Below the pieces are notes generated by a model that saw nothing but the letters and a program-made list of their open reading frames with translations, searched no databases and was not told the DNA's origin. A stretch of DNA of 5,740 bases from positions 1 through 5,740 of the forward strand of contig DATDRF010000007.1 of the NCBI GenBank assembly GCA_035291905.1, written 5' to 3'. Positions 5,434 to 5,740 of the stretch are shown one piece after another (the first letter of the stretch is position 1; each line of letters begins with the position of its first letter). The stretch comes from JACPLA01 sp035291905 (GTDB taxonomy: Bacteria > Bacteroidota > Ignavibacteria > UBA10030). The position numbers and the translations under genes are program-made.

Positions 5434-5740
5434 ATGGAGATCCACACGCCGGTTGAACGCACTGCTGAGTACGATGCTCGCAGCAAAGCAGAGGTCCTGG
5501 GCAGTCTTGCCTCTGTCGCTGAGGAACTGATGAAAGACCATTTGGAGAAGAGGAAGCTCTGGTTCCCGAGTGATTTCCTGCCTGCAGACGAACAGATGAG
5601 CGATGATCAGGAGGCAAAAGCCAGATCGCTGCGCGAGAGAGCAAAAGGAATTCCCGATGCGGTGAGGGTTTCACTGACTCTTAATCTGCTGACGGAGGAG
5701 GGCTTGCCGCACTTTCATCGTCTTTTGGCGACTCACCTTG
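5434..5740 (+). CDS. Acyl-ACP desaturase, N-terminal part
   Basis: The first 102 residues are present and the gene runs off the right edge (the family is usually about 270-360 residues). Soluble acyl-ACP desaturases are diiron enzymes that put a cis double bond into fatty-acyl chains carried on ACP, using O2 and ferredoxin, and so supply unsaturated fatty acids for membranes. The diagnostic blocks are KLWFPSDFLP at 41-50 (W-P-DFLP in plant enzymes), SLRERAKGIPDAVRVSL at 65-81, and NLLTEEGLPHFHRLL at 84-98. The first glutamate of TEEGLP (E88) matches castor E105, the first iron ligand. The other five ligands lie outside the window, so an intact diiron site cannot be confirmed. There is no signal peptide or membrane segment, unlike membrane desaturases. 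The upstream neighbour is divergent, so the gene has its own promoter in 5185-5433, not identified with confidence. Confidence 0.88.
   Translation, partial: MEIHTPVERTAEYDARSKAEVLGSLASVAEELMKDHLEKRKLWFPSDFLPADEQMSDDQEAKARSLRERAKGIPDAVRVSLTLNLLTEEGLPHFHRLLATHL

Noticed and set aside
5311..5674. - strand frames of 76 and 106 codons over the desaturase start
   Set aside because: They are antisense to the desaturase N-terminus, which has clear family motifs and a ribosome binding site.
1..5740. CRISPR array, tRNA, insertion sequence, phage or defence-island features
   Set aside because: No regularly spaced repeats, tRNA-like folds, transposase or integrase reading frames, or terminal inverted repeats were seen on either strand.

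Overview
The window looks like chromosomal DNA from a member of the Bacteroidota/Ignavibacteriota (FCB) group. The strongest clue is the secreted M1 peptidase at 2385-4403. It ends in a type IX secretion (T9SS) C-terminal sorting domain whose opening motif, QNYPNPFNPST, is typical of Ignavibacteria-like lineages. The thioredoxin closely resembles the usual Bacteroidota thioredoxin, and the DUF302 and DUF6132-like proteins also fit this group. Base composition is moderately GC-rich by eye. No tRNA, rRNA, CRISPR array, insertion sequence or phage gene was seen.

Region 1 (1-998, + strand) is the end of a compact operon. It holds the C-terminus of a small cysteine-bearing membrane protein (DUF6132-like), a DUF302 protein and a thioredoxin, spaced by 4 and 34 bases and closed by a strong intrinsic terminator at 957-998. 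All three products carry conserved cysteines, so a shared thiol-redox or sulfur role is a reasonable inference, but the substrate cannot be read from the sequence.

Region 2 (999-2384) has a 208-base leader and a single gene with a near-ideal ribosome binding site. The gene encodes a GAF-GGDEF protein. The GGDEF active site is degraded: GFDEF replaces GGDEF and the two guanine-contact positions are Ser and Arg. The inhibitory c-di-GMP-binding motif RxxD is intact and correctly spaced. It is better read as a c-di-GMP receptor, or an enzyme with altered specificity, than as a normal cyclase. A GC-rich set of inverted repeats follows its stop codon.

Region 3 (2385-5184) holds two convergent genes whose stop codons are one base apart. 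The + strand gene encodes a secreted zinc aminopeptidase of the M1 family with a T9SS sorting tail. The - strand gene encodes a membrane-anchored or exported TPR protein resembling the RMDN (regulator of microtubule dynamics) family. Its annotated N-terminus may be affected by a one-base difference in an A6 run.

Region 4 (5185-5740) is a 249-base spacer followed by the start of an acyl-ACP desaturase gene, cut by the window end. The four transcription units have no obvious shared pathway. The window reads as ordinary housekeeping and accessory chromosome rather than a mobile or defence island. The most interesting item is the degenerate GGDEF protein.
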